Source of the DNA: Verrucomicrobia bacterium UBA3841
GTDB lineage: Bacteria; Verrucomicrobiota; Kiritimatiellia; RFP12; UBA1067
NCBI GenBank assembly: GCA_002392765.1
Contig: DGHT01000061.1
Location: 28,911 to 92,910, forward strand
Length of the DNA stretch: 64,000 nt
Reading direction: 5' to 3'
Positions 34,285-43,685 of this stretch are shown here, one piece after another. The position numbers and the translations under genes are program-made. Positions within the stretch are counted from its first letter, which is position 1. The number at the start of each line of letters is the position of its first letter. Below the pieces are notes generated by a model that worked only from the letters and a program-made list of their open reading frames with translations, had not been told where the DNA came from and searched no databases.

Positions 34285-35946
34285 TCAGATGTGGCGCGGG
34301 GTTTCGATTCCCAGAATTCCCAGACCCATCGAAAGTATCTTGCCGAACAGGGCGGCCAGTCTGAGGCGTGCGGCCCTTTCGACGCTCTTCAGTATGGGAG
34401 AAGCCTGGTAGAAAGTCGAATAAAGCTGAGCGGTCTGGAAAAGGTAATCCGCGAGGATGCTGGGCTTGTACGCTTCCGCCGCGCGGCGGACGGCGCCCGC
34501 GAACTCGAGAAGCTGCAGCGCGAGACGCCTTTCGGACGGCAGAGCGACCGCGAACGCGCCCGCTTCGCTTTCGCCGCCGGCCTTTTCGAGCAGAGAGCAG
34601 ACTCTCGCGTACGCGTACTGGAGGTACGGACCGGAATTGCCTTCGAGGGCAAGAGCCTTGTCCCAGCTGAAATCGATCGCCGTGGCGGGGTCGTGCGAAA
34701 GGTCGGTGTATTTCACCGCGCCGTAGCCGATCTGCGCCGCCAGGCGTTCGTCTCCGCCGCGATCCTTGACGATGTCGTACGCCCTGCGCTTCGCCTCTTC
34801 GAGAAGATCGTCGAGACGTATGAGGTTGCCCTCCCTCGTGGAGATGGCCTTGCCTTGGAAGCTCATCAGGCCGAAAGGCACGTGGACGAGCGTCGTTTTC
34901 ACGCCCATCTTCGCCGCGATCGAGAAGAACTGCGCGAAATGGAGCTGCTGTCTGTCGTCGGTCACGTACACGATCCTTTCGGGCGCGTATTCCGCGACCC
35001 TGCTTTCGACGCACGCGAGATCGCTTGTCGTGTAATTGTACCCTCCGTCGGATTTGCGAACGATCGCTACGCCGAGATTCTCGCCTGTGAGATCTACGAC
35101 GAGTGCGCCTTCGGATTCCTTTGCGAGCCCTGCGTCGACAAGACGGCTGACGACTCCAGGCATCATCGCGTTGTAATAGGATTCGCCGCGATAGGTATCG
35201 AACTTTACTCCGAGCTTGGCGTACATCCTCTCGAATTCGGCAATGGATATGTCGATGAACCTCTTCCAGAGCGCAAGATTCTCCGCGTCGCCCTGCTGGA
35301 GTTTGACAAGTTCGCGCCTGCATGCGTCCTTCCACGCGCCGTCCTCTTCCTTGGCCTTGGCTGCGGAAAGGACGTAGCACTTCTCGAGCGTCGCGACAGT
35401 CAGGTTTTCGCGCTCTTCTGCCGTGAGGCAGTCGCGGTAGCCCTTTATCAGGATACCGAACTGCGTACCCCAGTCGCCGAGATGGTTGTCGGCGACGACA
35501 TCGTAGCCGAGAGCCCTGAAAAGCCTGTCGATGGCGTTTCCGATAACCGTCGAGCGGATGTGTCCGATGTGCATCTGCTTGGCCGCGTTCGGGGAAGAAT
35601 AGTCGATGACAATCTTCCTGCCTGCACCAGTCTGCGGGATGCCGCAGAAATCCGCGGCGTCGAGTTCCTCGAGACGCGCATCAATCCACGGATCGGCGAC
35701 GGTGAGGTTGAGAAAGCCCGGACCCGCGACTTCGACTTTCGAAAAGCACGTCCTGTCGATGGCTGCGGCGACCTTGGCCGCTATCTCGCGCGGATTGGAA
35801 TGAAGCTGCTTGGCGAGCTTCAGCGCGTCGTTGCACTGGTAGTCGCCGAACTTGGGATCGGTGGCGGGCACGACTTTCGCCGCAAATCCTTCCAATCCCG
35901 GAAAAGAGGACGCGAACGCGTCCGTTACAATACTGTCTAGCGTCAT
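34285..35946 (-). CDS. argS: Arginyl-tRNA synthetase
   Basis: The product of about 553 residues starts at the ATG at 35946 (MTLDSIVTDAF). The N-terminal Add1 domain includes FGDYQCNDALKLAK. The catalytic domain has SPNAAKQMHIGHIRSTVIG with the HIGH motif and HLGDWGTQFGIL. MSFQGKAISTREGN stands in the KMSKS position, where arginyl-tRNA synthetases often lack the canonical lysines. The DALR anticodon-binding domain ends the protein. It charges tRNA-Arg. It is the last gene of the long infC-argS cluster, 19 bases after lpxD. Confidence 0.96.
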   Translation of the reverse strand: MTLDSIVTDAFASSFPGLEGFAAKVVPATDPKFGDYQCNDALKLAKQLHSNPREIAAKVAAAIDRTCFSKVEVAGPGFLNLTVADPWIDARLEELDAADFCGIPQTGAGRKIVIDYSSPNAAKQMHIGHIRSTVIGNAIDRLFRALGYDVVADNHLGDWGTQFGILIKGYRDCLTAEERENLTVATLEKCYVLSAAKAKEEDGAWKDACRRELVKLQQGDAENLALWKRFIDISIAEFERMYAKLGVKFDTYRGESYYNAMMPGVVSRLVDAGLAKESEGALVVDLTGENLGVAIVRKSDGGYNYTTSDLACVESRVAEYAPERIVYVTDDRQQLHFAQFFSIAAKMGVKTTLVHVPFGLMSFQGKAISTREGNLIRLDDLLEEAKRRAYDIVKDRGGDERLAAQIGYGAVKYTDLSHDPATAIDFSWDKALALEGNSGPYLQYAYARVCSLLEKAGGESEAGAFAVALPSERRLALQLLEFAGAVRRAAEAYKPSILADYLFQTAQLYSTFYQASPILKSVERAARLRLAALFGKILSMGLGILGIETPRHI

Positions 35947-35965
35947 ATTCTTCAAACTGCCGGTT

Positions 35966-37003
35966 TCACTTTTTCAGCGCGGCAAGCCGCTCCTTTAGTT
36001 CCTTGACTTCCGCTTTGAGTTTCGCCACCATCTTGGGCAGAAGCAACCGTCCTCCGAAATCCTTCATCGGTTCGGCGGGCGCGCCGATAACGTATTTGAC
36101 CGATCCGTCCAGCGACTGCGGAACGCCGGCCTGCGGGCCGACCTGGACTCCGTCGGCTATCTTGATGTGGCCGGAAATTCCCGCCTGCGCCCATACAAGG
36201 CATCCGTAGCCGATCTCGGTGGAACCGGCTATGCCGGACTGGGCGATCAATCCGGAATAACCTTTGACCTTCACGTTGTGGCCGACCTGCACGAGATTGT
36301 CTATCTTCGTCATGGGCCCGATATAAGTGCGCCCGATGCGCGCGCGGTCGATGGTCGTGTTCGAACCGATCTCGACGCCGTCGCCGATCTCGACGATGCC
36401 CAGCTGGGGAATCTTCTCGATCTTCGGCAGAGGCGACCCCGGCTCGACTGTCGTATTGAAGCCGTATCCGTCGCCGCCGAGCCTGACGCCGCAATGGAGG
36501 ATGCAATCACTGCCGACGATCGTCCCTTCTCGCAGCGTGACCTGCGGATAGATGTGCGTACGCTCGCCGACTTTGCAGTTCTCGCCGATAAACGTCTGCG
36601 CCTCGATTACCGCGCCGTCGCCGACGACTGCGCCCTTCTCGATTACGGCGAAAGCCCCGACGTGGACTCCCGCCCCGATCGCCGCGCTCTTGTCGACGAG
36701 CGCCGTCGGATGTATCCCCGGCTCGCGCACGGGTTCCGGAGGCGCGAAAATCTTCGCGGCCGCCATGCAGGCATGGTTGGGGTCCGCCACGCGTATCACT
36801 GGGCACGGCGCGCCGTCGGACCAGTCCGGCGGAAGCAGGACGGCGGACGCCTTCGTAGACTGCACAGCCTTGACGTGCCTGGGATCCTTGCAGAAGCTCA
36901 GGTCTCCCTTGCGCGCCTCGTCGAGACCGGCGCATGCGACGATCTCGACGTCATCGCCCTCGAGCGTTCCGCCGAGGACCGCGGCGAGTTCACTTGCTTT
37001 CAT
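35966..37003 (-). CDS. lpxD: UDP-3-O-acylglucosamine N-acyltransferase LpxD
   Basis: This 345-residue protein has the uridine-binding N-terminal domain (LAAVLGGTLEGDDVEIVACA) and a left-handed beta-helix of hexapeptide repeats from about residue 100 to 320. The catalytic His lies in NLVQVGHNVKVKGYSG. LpxD adds the second acyl chain in lipid A synthesis, so the host makes LPS or has lost it recently. The start has AGGGAAG and overlaps the ompH end by 14 bases. The order bamA, ompH, lpxD is the conserved envelope cluster of diderm bacteria. Confidence 0.96.
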   Translation of the reverse strand: MKASELAAVLGGTLEGDDVEIVACAGLDEARKGDLSFCKDPRHVKAVQSTKASAVLLPPDWSDGAPCPVIRVADPNHACMAAAKIFAPPEPVREPGIHPTALVDKSAAIGAGVHVGAFAVIEKGAVVGDGAVIEAQTFIGENCKVGERTHIYPQVTLREGTIVGSDCILHCGVRLGGDGYGFNTTVEPGSPLPKIEKIPQLGIVEIGDGVEIGSNTTIDRARIGRTYIGPMTKIDNLVQVGHNVKVKGYSGLIAQSGIAGSTEIGYGCLVWAQAGISGHIKIADGVQVGPQAGVPQSLDGSVKYVIGAPAEPMKDFGGRLLLPKMVAKLKAEVKELKERLAALKK

Positions 37004-37556
37004 CGTCTTCCCTGGAGCGCGCTTTCGCAGGATCGACTCCCATTTCCTTGAGGATGTCGTCGGTCACGTCTATGGACTTCGAAGCGTAGAAAACGGCGGA
37101 ACTCTCGACGATCAGATCGTAATCGTTCTTTGCCGCATACTTCGCGGTGATCTTCTTGAGATCGTCGGCGACAGTCTTGAGAAGCCTCGCTTCGAGATCC
37201 ATCAGCTCCTGCTGCAGACGCATATTCTCAGAGCGCACTTTCTGCTGCTGCTGGATGTACTTGTTCTGGAGCGAGAGCATGTCCTTCTCAAGCTTGGCTT
37301 TGGCCTGCGCCGAATTCATCGGATTTGCGTAGGCCTCGCCCATCTTCTTCATTTCCTCCTGCGTCGCCTCGACTTCCTTGCCCATCGCTTCGATGCGCTT
37401 CTGGTAGTCTTTCTGGGTGTTCTTGAGCAGGTCGGAATTGTTCTGATAGCTTGAATGGTTCCTGACGAGCAGCTGCGCGTCGACGATGCCGACGTTCATC
37501 TGGGCCGCGAAAGCCGTTGTCGCGGCGAGCGCCGCTGCGAATACCGTGAGTTTCAT
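36990..37556 (-). CDS. OmpH/Skp-family periplasmic chaperone
   Basis: The ATG at 37556 with an AAAGG site begins a signal peptide (MKLTVFAAALAATTAFA), so the much longer open frame upstream is a shadow. The mature protein of about 170 residues starts with MNVGIVDAQLLVRNHSSYQN, has a long charged coiled coil (about residues 50-130, rich in Q, E and K, with MLSQNK-like heptads) and ends with YDLIVESSAVFYAS, the Skp/OmpH return strand. In the family, trimers hold unfolded outer-membrane proteins for the BAM complex. Its position directly after bamA agrees. Confidence 0.88.
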   Translation of the reverse strand: MKLTVFAAALAATTAFAAQMNVGIVDAQLLVRNHSSYQNNSDLLKNTQKDYQKRIEAMGKEVEATQEEMKKMGEAYANPMNSAQAKAKLEKDMLSLQNKYIQQQQKVRSENMRLQQELMDLEARLLKTVADDLKKITAKYAAKNDYDLIVESSAVFYASKSIDVTDDILKEMGVDPAKARSREDDESK

Positions 37557-37579
37557 ACTGACCTTTCTTTTTTTGTCTT

Positions 37580-39958
37580 TTAGAAATCGTAGCCGATCGA
37601 GAAGCTGAACACCTCCTTGTCGGCGTGATCGGGCTTTTTGATCGGCGCGCCGAAATCGAGACGGATCGGGAACATCGGAATGTCGAATCTCAGGCCGATG
37701 CCCGCGGTCCACGCGAACGTGTCGCCCATGTCGAAATCGAATTCGTCCGCTCCGACCGCACCCATGTCGGAGAACGCCGCGAGTCTGAACACGCTGACGA
37801 TCGGCACGGTGTATTCGAGGTTGCCGCAGAAGAGCGTCTGGCCGCCCCACGGCGAGTAGGTGTGCGAAAGGTCGCCGTCGGCATCGCGGCCGCGGATCTT
37901 GCGCGCCATCGGCGAGACGTGGCGGTATTCCACGCCGCGGATCGAACGGGGACCGCCGAGGAACATCCTGTTGTAGATCGGCACCTTGTCGGAGAACGCG
38001 TCGATGGATTCGCCGCGGAGGCCGAACATGAGCACGTGGTTGTACCTCTTGACGACATTCCAGTAGTGGCGGTAGCTGAAGCCGGCATGCCAGTACTGGT
38101 TGTCTCCGGTTCCGACGTCCGTGAAGACGTTCGCGCGGTAGCCCCTCGTCGGGATCCTGAAGTTGTCGCGCGTATCGTGGCTCCAGAAGAGTCTGACCAC
38201 CGCCTCGAAAGCGTCGCCGTACTTGTCCTCTTCGCCGCCCTTGCCGGTCAGCGTGACGGGACGTCCCTTGTACATCCAGTAGCCGCGTTCGCAATCGTCC
38301 ATCTGTATGAACTCGGTGGAGAGTCTCACGCCGAACCTGCCGAACGGCTTCCAGGACGGATGGAACTTGACCGGATACGCAAGCGTGGCCGCGGCTCCGT
38401 TGCGGATGACGTCGTAGTCGTCGAACCACCTCTGCCGCCTGTATCCCTCGACCGTGAACTCAAGCTGCCGCCCGAGGAAGTAGGGCTCGGTCACGGACGC
38501 CTCGTACGTCTGGATTCTGGGACCGGCCATGACGTTCACGCGGCCCTTCTGTCCGGCGCCCCTGAAGAGCTTGCCCGGGGCGAAGATGTCGAAGTTCGTC
38601 TGCTGCAGTTCGACGGAGGCGAACACGGAATCGACGGAACTCGCGCCAACGCCGACGCTGAACGCGCCGGTATTCTTCTCTTCGACTTCGTATACTAGAT
38701 TGCGGTACTCGGCGCCGTCCGCGTTCTTGCCGCGCCCGCTGGGCTTCAGGCTGTAGTTGACGCGCGAGAAGTAATTGAGGTTTTCGAGACGCTTCTTGGA
38801 CTGGTCGGCGCGGTCTTCGAGCATCCTGTTGCCGGGCGAAAGCGATATCTCGCGGCGGATGACTTCGTCTTTGGTGTAGTCGTTGCCGATGATTTCGATC
38901 TGGTCGATCACGACAGGCACGCCCTCTTCTACCGCGAACACGATGTCGACAACGTTGGGATCGGCTTCGCTCGGAATCTTTCTGACGGTCACCTGCGTCC
39001 CGGCGAGGCCCATGTCGCCCGAGCCGACCGCAATGGCGATGCTGTGCGCCGCGTCGTCGAGGATCTTGGACCCCGCGACCGTCCCCTTTTCGGGAAGCGA
39101 ACTAAGCTGCGCGACCTTTTCGACCGGATATTTAGTGACACCCTCTATGGAAACGCCGCCGATCTTGTAGAGAGGGCCTTCGTCGATCTGGAATACGATC
39201 GTCGAAGTGCCGTCTTCGGCTATCCTGCGCTCCGGCCCGCCGACGCTGACGTCGAGATACCCCTTCTCAGTGTAGTACTTGACGATCTTCTGGACCGCCG
39301 CCGCGAAATCGTCCTTCGTCACGGGACGGTCGGTGACCCATCCGCGCGGATTCCACCAGGGAAGAACGTCTATCGTGCTGCGCAGCTCGGACTCGTCGCC
39401 CTCTTCGATTCCGTCGAATTCGTACGAGGAAATCTTGGAGCACGGCCCCTCGTCGATCGCCATCGAAAGCGTGCACGAATTTCCAGTCGCGAGCATCTTG
39501 GGGACGGCTATGACGTTGACCTTGTAGTAGTTCTTTTTGCGGTAGAGGTTCGCGATCTTCTCGGCGGCGGTCGCGAAATCGGCTTCGCCGTAGAGATATC
39601 CGTCCTTGAGGCCGGACTCGTTCGCGATTTTCGACGCGCTGAATTTTTCATTGCCGGTCACGACCATCGGACCGTGGTAGCGCAGTTTGCGGAATACCGA
39701 GAACACGACAGTCACGCCGTCCTCGGATTCGGACGCGTCGGCAGTTATGTCCTGGAACTGTCCGGAATCGGTAAGCGACTTCACGTCGCGCGTCACGGTC
39801 ACCGGATCGTACGGGAGTCCGCTTTTTGTCTGGCAGTGCGAGAGAATCGCACCCACGTCGCCGCCGAAACCGTCGCGCAGTTCAACCTTGACGTCTTTGA
39901 TTGTTGCCGCTCCGGCACCGAGACTGACGAGGCAGAAAAGAAGTGTTGATTTTTTCAT
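37580..39958 (-). CDS. bamA: Outer-membrane protein assembly factor BamA
   Basis: The product is about 792 residues. Starts at 39976, 39964 and 39958 are possible. The last gives a compact signal peptide (MKKSTLLFCLVSLGAGAA) and is used here. The POTRA region covers about residues 20-410 (for example RKLRYHGPMVVTGNEKFSAS and VDIVFAVEEGVPVVIDQIEI). The C-terminal 16-strand barrel has GGPRSIRGVEYR, the conserved loop that reaches into the barrel, and ends FSFSIGYDF with the terminal phenylalanine signal. It inserts beta-barrel proteins in the outer membrane. It is co-transcribed with ompH and lpxD. Confidence 0.94.
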   Translation of the reverse strand: MKKSTLLFCLVSLGAGAATIKDVKVELRDGFGGDVGAILSHCQTKSGLPYDPVTVTRDVKSLTDSGQFQDITADASESEDGVTVVFSVFRKLRYHGPMVVTGNEKFSASKIANESGLKDGYLYGEADFATAAEKIANLYRKKNYYKVNVIAVPKMLATGNSCTLSMAIDEGPCSKISSYEFDGIEEGDESELRSTIDVLPWWNPRGWVTDRPVTKDDFAAAVQKIVKYYTEKGYLDVSVGGPERRIAEDGTSTIVFQIDEGPLYKIGGVSIEGVTKYPVEKVAQLSSLPEKGTVAGSKILDDAAHSIAIAVGSGDMGLAGTQVTVRKIPSEADPNVVDIVFAVEEGVPVVIDQIEIIGNDYTKDEVIRREISLSPGNRMLEDRADQSKKRLENLNYFSRVNYSLKPSGRGKNADGAEYRNLVYEVEEKNTGAFSVGVGASSVDSVFASVELQQTNFDIFAPGKLFRGAGQKGRVNVMAGPRIQTYEASVTEPYFLGRQLEFTVEGYRRQRWFDDYDVIRNGAAATLAYPVKFHPSWKPFGRFGVRLSTEFIQMDDCERGYWMYKGRPVTLTGKGGEEDKYGDAFEAVVRLFWSHDTRDNFRIPTRGYRANVFTDVGTGDNQYWHAGFSYRHYWNVVKRYNHVLMFGLRGESIDAFSDKVPIYNRMFLGGPRSIRGVEYRHVSPMARKIRGRDADGDLSHTYSPWGGQTLFCGNLEYTVPIVSVFRLAAFSDMGAVGADEFDFDMGDTFAWTAGIGLRFDIPMFPIRLDFGAPIKKPDHADKEVFSFSIGYDF

Positions 39959-39980
39959 ATTCATATATTCTATCATATTT

Positions 39981-41111
39981 TCAGTCGGATGTGGAAACTT
40001 CCAGAAATTCTTTTATGACTTTTGCGAAAGCCTCTTTGTCCGGCGATTCGTCCGTTTTCCGCTTTCCGAGACCGGCGGGGACTTCTATTCCGCGCGATGC
40101 CGAGGACAGCTGCCACGCGTCGAGCCCCAGCAGTATCGAGTCGACGCGGGAGAGGAGATGGTTGCTGTGGGCAAGCCCGTCGAGCGCTCCGCAGTCGGCG
40201 AGCGCCCTGCAGACGGTCTCCTGCACTTCGTCGTCCACATACCCCTTCTCGAGCGCGTATGCGAAATCTATGCACGCGCCTATCGGCACGGCGTAGCCGT
40301 GGGGCAGTTTGTAGGAGCTCATCGCCTCGAGCCTGTGCGCGCTCCAGAGCGCGAAATCGGAGGTGCCTTTCTTGATGCGGGACTCGATGCAGGCGGTTAT
40401 GACGGCGGTGGAAAGCTCCTTGTCCCTGTTCTTCAGCGCCTCGGCGTCTTTCGCGATTCTGCGCATCAGCGCAGGGTTGAACACGGCGGCGTGCCGCACG
40501 ATCTCCCCGAGCCCCCCGCGCCACACCCCGTCCTGGACGGTGAAAAGCGGCGCGAAATCCAGAAGGACCGCGGATGGAAGGCACGGAACGCGGAAGGCGT
40601 CCTTCACGTTCGGCGTGTTGATCGCCGCGTATGTCGAAAACGCCGCGTCCACGGCGGCCGAAGTCGTCGTCGGGATCCTGACCGTCTTCATCCCGCCGCG
40701 GACCTGCGCGGCCGCGTACCCGGCGGCGTCGAAAAGCGAACCGCCGCCTATCACGAGCATGACGTCGTTGACGCCCGTTCTGCTTTCGACGGCCGCGTTC
40801 ATGATCCTGCGCGCGGTCTGCATGTCGTCGCACTTGATCTTTTCGCCGCCTCCGATCAACATCGCCTTGCCGGCGAGAGCGATGCCGTACTTTGTGATAT
40901 ACCTGCCGATGGCCGTGCCGATGCCGGGCATTCTGTTCACGGCGTTGGCATCCGCAACGAGCATCATTCTCGGCCCGTCGCTCCCCGCGACGGACTTGAG
41001 CGTGTCCGACAGCAGCGGATTGTCGACATCGAAAATGTTTTGCGAAACAGCGATATCGCAAGTCATGCCTTTGGCCGGTTCAAACGAACCGAGCTTTTTA
41101 GTTTCTCCCAT
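39981..41111 (-). CDS. 3-dehydroquinate synthase-like sugar phosphate cyclase (divergent)
   Basis: The ATG at 41111 (MGETKKLGSFEPAKG) with CGGAGACG upstream is used; the longer open frame is a shadow. The product is about 376 residues. VMLVIGGGSLFDAAGYAA is the NAD-binding glycine motif and IPTTTSAAVDAAFS the following loop. Metal ligands of AroB appear as GLGEIVRHA, ALWSAHRLEA and LPHGYAVPIG. The sequence departs from ordinary AroB in the loop where GGKTGVN is expected (here AAINTPNVKDAFRVP). It may therefore be a 2-deoxy-scyllo-inosose or valiolone-type cyclase, or a fast-evolving dehydroquinate synthase. No other shikimate gene is nearby. It sits between recN and bamA. Confidence 0.72.
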   Translation of the reverse strand: MGETKKLGSFEPAKGMTCDIAVSQNIFDVDNPLLSDTLKSVAGSDGPRMMLVADANAVNRMPGIGTAIGRYITKYGIALAGKAMLIGGGEKIKCDDMQTARRIMNAAVESRTGVNDVMLVIGGGSLFDAAGYAAAQVRGGMKTVRIPTTTSAAVDAAFSTYAAINTPNVKDAFRVPCLPSAVLLDFAPLFTVQDGVWRGGLGEIVRHAAVFNPALMRRIAKDAEALKNRDKELSTAVITACIESRIKKGTSDFALWSAHRLEAMSSYKLPHGYAVPIGACIDFAYALEKGYVDDEVQETVCRALADCGALDGLAHSNHLLSRVDSILLGLDAWQLSSASRGIEVPAGLGKRKTDESPDKEAFAKVIKEFLEVSTSD

Positions 41112-41113
41112 GG

Positions 41114-42805
41114 TCAACGTCTCCGTTTTGATTTGTAATCCTGCGCTAACGATAAAAGTTCGCCGGCGTGCGCGCGGGCGGACGGCGTACCGTCCTCGCC
41201 GCCGAGCATGCGCGCCATCTCGTCCAGAAGCTCTTCCCCCTCCACCGTGTCTACGCCCGTGCGAGTCCTTCCCCCCGAAACGGTTTTCGACACCACCAGG
41301 TGGCTGTCGGCGAACGCCGCGCTCTGCGGGAGGTGCGTTATCGCGACAACCTGGCGGAATCGCGACAGGTCGTGCATCTTCTCGCCTACAATGCGCCCGG
41401 TCTCGCCGCCGATGTTGGCGTCGATCTCGTCGAATACGAGCGTGTCTACGGAATCGTGCGCCGCAAGGACTCCCTTCAGCGCCAGCATCGCCCTCGCCGT
41501 TTCGCCCGAGCTTGCTATGTCGCCGAGCGGACGCGGACTTTCGCCGGGATTCGGTTCGAACATGAAAACGATGGTGTCGCACCCGTCCGCCGCCGGCGGC
41601 TTTGACGCGATCTCGATCGAAAATTTCGCGTGGAGGAATCCGAGATCCTTCAGTTCGCGCGTAACCGCGGCGGAAAGTTTCGCGGCGGCCTTTTTGCGCG
41701 ACGACGAAAGTCTCCCCCCCGCCGACACGACGTTCGCGAGCGCCTCTTTCTCCTTCGCGGCGAGACGTTCCAGCTCGACGTCCCTTCCTTCGAGCCGCGC
41801 AAGTCTCTCGCGCTTCGATTCAAGCGCGGCGACAAGAGCGGAGACCGGCGCATCCCTGTCTTTCAGGTATTTCCTCTTCAATCCGTTCAGGAGCGTCAGC
41901 CTTGCGTCGAGCGCCTCCAGATCTTCCGGCTCCGCCGAGACGGAGGACATTGCATCGGCTACGGTCCTTGACAGCTCCCTTATCCTGAGAAGGACGTCTT
42001 CGATCTCCGGCATCCATTCGGAAGCCTTCGGAAAACGGCGCGAAAGAGACGCCGTGACGGATTGCGCCCTGAAAAGCGTTTCCGACGCGCCTCCTTCGCC
42101 GTCCAACGCCTGCGATATCGCCTCGGCGTCCGCCAGTATCGCCCCGGCGTCCGCCGCCGCTTTGTGGCGCGCGGCGATTTCGTCGTCATCCGGGGAAAGC
42201 GACGCGGCTTCAAGTTCGCCGACCTGGTAGCGCAGCAGATCCGCCTCGTCGTCCGATCCGTCCACGCCTTCGAGCGCGGAAATCGAATCGCGGATTTCGC
42301 AAAGCGCGCTCCAGTCGCGGGCATAGTCGCCGAACGGCGTCCCGCCGTAGGAATCGAGCGTTTCGCGCTGGAAGCGTTCCTCCAGGATCCTCTGGTTCGA
42401 TCTGGGGCCGTGGATGTCGACGAGAAGCGGGGCGAGCCGGCGAAGGACGGCGGCGGTCGCAGGAGAATCATTCACCCACGCCTTTGCGCCCTGGGCGGCG
42501 TACACCGTTCTTCTCAGGAACAAAGCCCCGTCCTCGCACGGGGGGAGTCCGGCGTCTTCGAGAATCGCGGAAACAGCCTTGAGCGTGCGCCCGGAAAGAT
42601 CGAACTGCGCCGTCGCGGTCGCCTCGCGCGCGCCGTCGCGCACCTGCGACGGAGCGGCTCTCGAGCCCAGAACGAGATCGAGCGCGCCTATCAGGACGCT
42701 CTTTCCAGCGCCTGTTTCGCCGGTGATTGCATTGAGGCCCGGCGCGAAGCGCACTTCGGCCTTTTCGACCACGGCAAGATTCGATACTGAAAGTCGCTCA
42801 AGCAT
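41114..42805 (-). CDS. recN: DNA repair protein RecN
   Basis: This 563-residue protein is an SMC-like ATPase. Walker A is AITGETGAGKSVLIGAL near residue 34. Two coiled-coil arms of moderate length flank the centre (about 155-360). The C-terminal half holds the ABC signature SSGETARAMLALKGVL and Walker B TLVFDEIDANIGGE. RecN acts in double-strand break repair with RecA. It overlaps the retropepsin-like gene by eight bases at the start and ends two bases before the cyclase gene, so all three are on one transcript. Confidence 0.95.
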   Translation of the reverse strand: MLERLSVSNLAVVEKAEVRFAPGLNAITGETGAGKSVLIGALDLVLGSRAAPSQVRDGAREATATAQFDLSGRTLKAVSAILEDAGLPPCEDGALFLRRTVYAAQGAKAWVNDSPATAAVLRRLAPLLVDIHGPRSNQRILEERFQRETLDSYGGTPFGDYARDWSALCEIRDSISALEGVDGSDDEADLLRYQVGELEAASLSPDDDEIAARHKAAADAGAILADAEAISQALDGEGGASETLFRAQSVTASLSRRFPKASEWMPEIEDVLLRIRELSRTVADAMSSVSAEPEDLEALDARLTLLNGLKRKYLKDRDAPVSALVAALESKRERLARLEGRDVELERLAAKEKEALANVVSAGGRLSSSRKKAAAKLSAAVTRELKDLGFLHAKFSIEIASKPPAADGCDTIVFMFEPNPGESPRPLGDIASSGETARAMLALKGVLAAHDSVDTLVFDEIDANIGGETGRIVGEKMHDLSRFRQVVAITHLPQSAAFADSHLVVSKTVSGGRTRTGVDTVEGEELLDEMARMLGGEDGTPSARAHAGELLSLAQDYKSKRRR

Positions 42806-43685
42806 CTTGTTGCGGTTCTCTTTCCTTGAAACCGGCCTTCATGCCGTCGAGCATCAGATCGTACCTCAAAAGAACGTCGGCGCCGATGCAGTTCGGAGCA
42901 TGCGGCATGACAAGCGGTATCATCTTAAGCGCCGCGCCGCCCTTCAGCCTCAAAAGGCCGGGCAGTCCCCTTTCCGGCGCGAGCATCGAAACGCTATCGA
43001 CCGTCATGCCCGACATCTCGACCTTCTCGCCGGAAGAAGGCCAGCCGGTGGACGAGTCTATGAAAGTGAAAGAGGCTCCGCTGTCGACTATCATCCTGCA
43101 ACGCGCCGTCCGGACCTTGACCGAAAACGGATCGGAAGGATCGAGCAGCGCCCAGGAAAAGCCTTCCTTTTCGGCGTCGTCCGCGGCGAATACGAGTTTC
43201 GAATCCGAGAGGGAAAGCAGCGTCCTCACCGAACCGAGAACATTCATTCCGAGAATGCCGTCCACGCCGGGAAGAAATCTGCCGTCCCCGCCGCCGAGGG
43301 GATAGACCATCAAATGGAAATCGCGGAATTCGGCGTCTCCGATCCTGAGACGCCCGGCGGTTGCGAGCGACGGCGATCCCGACACGTTCGTCGTCCCGCC
43401 CAAAAGGACTTTTTCGAGTTTCGCCCGCGGGAAATTCTTTTCGAAAAACGCCTTGGTGAACGTCGTGTGCGTAGCGCCGGTGTCGACGAGGAGCCTGCAC
43501 GCGACTCCGTCCAGTTCGGCCTGGACGAAAGACATGTTCGATCCCTTCGCGACCGAAATCGCCGCCTCGGCGCGCGCGGCGGGGCGCGTCGCCGGAATGA
43601 AAGTCAATTCCTGTTCCGCGCTGCCGGCGGAACCGAACGCAGCCGCGCAAAGCACGGCGCAGACCATCGCTGAAAACAGTCTCAT
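42798..43685 (-). CDS. Secreted retropepsin-like aspartic protease
   Basis: The start at 43685 gives a signal peptide (MRLFSAMVCAVLCAAAFGSAG), and the longer frame is rejected. The product is about 295 residues. Two pepsin-type motifs are seen: CRLLVDTGATHTTF near residue 64 with GVDGILGMNVLG after it, and CRMIVDSGASFTFID near residue 196 with a final LMLDG. Two DT/SGA motifs in one chain suggest a self-contained, pepsin-like pair of half-sites. It should act in the periplasm or outside the cell. Substrate unknown. It overlaps nadD by four bases and recN by eight. Confidence 0.8.
   Translation of the reverse strand: MRLFSAMVCAVLCAAAFGSAGSAEQELTFIPATRPAARAEAAISVAKGSNMSFVQAELDGVACRLLVDTGATHTTFTKAFFEKNFPRAKLEKVLLGGTTNVSGSPSLATAGRLRIGDAEFRDFHLMVYPLGGGDGRFLPGVDGILGMNVLGSVRTLLSLSDSKLVFAADDAEKEGFSWALLDPSDPFSVKVRTARCRMIVDSGASFTFIDSSTGWPSSGEKVEMSGMTVDSVSMLAPERGLPGLLRLKGGAALKMIPLVMPHAPNCIGADVLLRYDLMLDGMKAGFKEREPQQDA

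Noticed and set aside
34276..35940. 554-codon open frame antisense to argS
   Set aside because: The arginine-rich translation is explained by G+C-rich third positions of argS. No ribosome site or domain.
36990..38429. 479-codon frame with ompH at its end
   Set aside because: The first 290 codons are a shadow of bamA. The signal peptide and ribosome site mark the true start at 37556.
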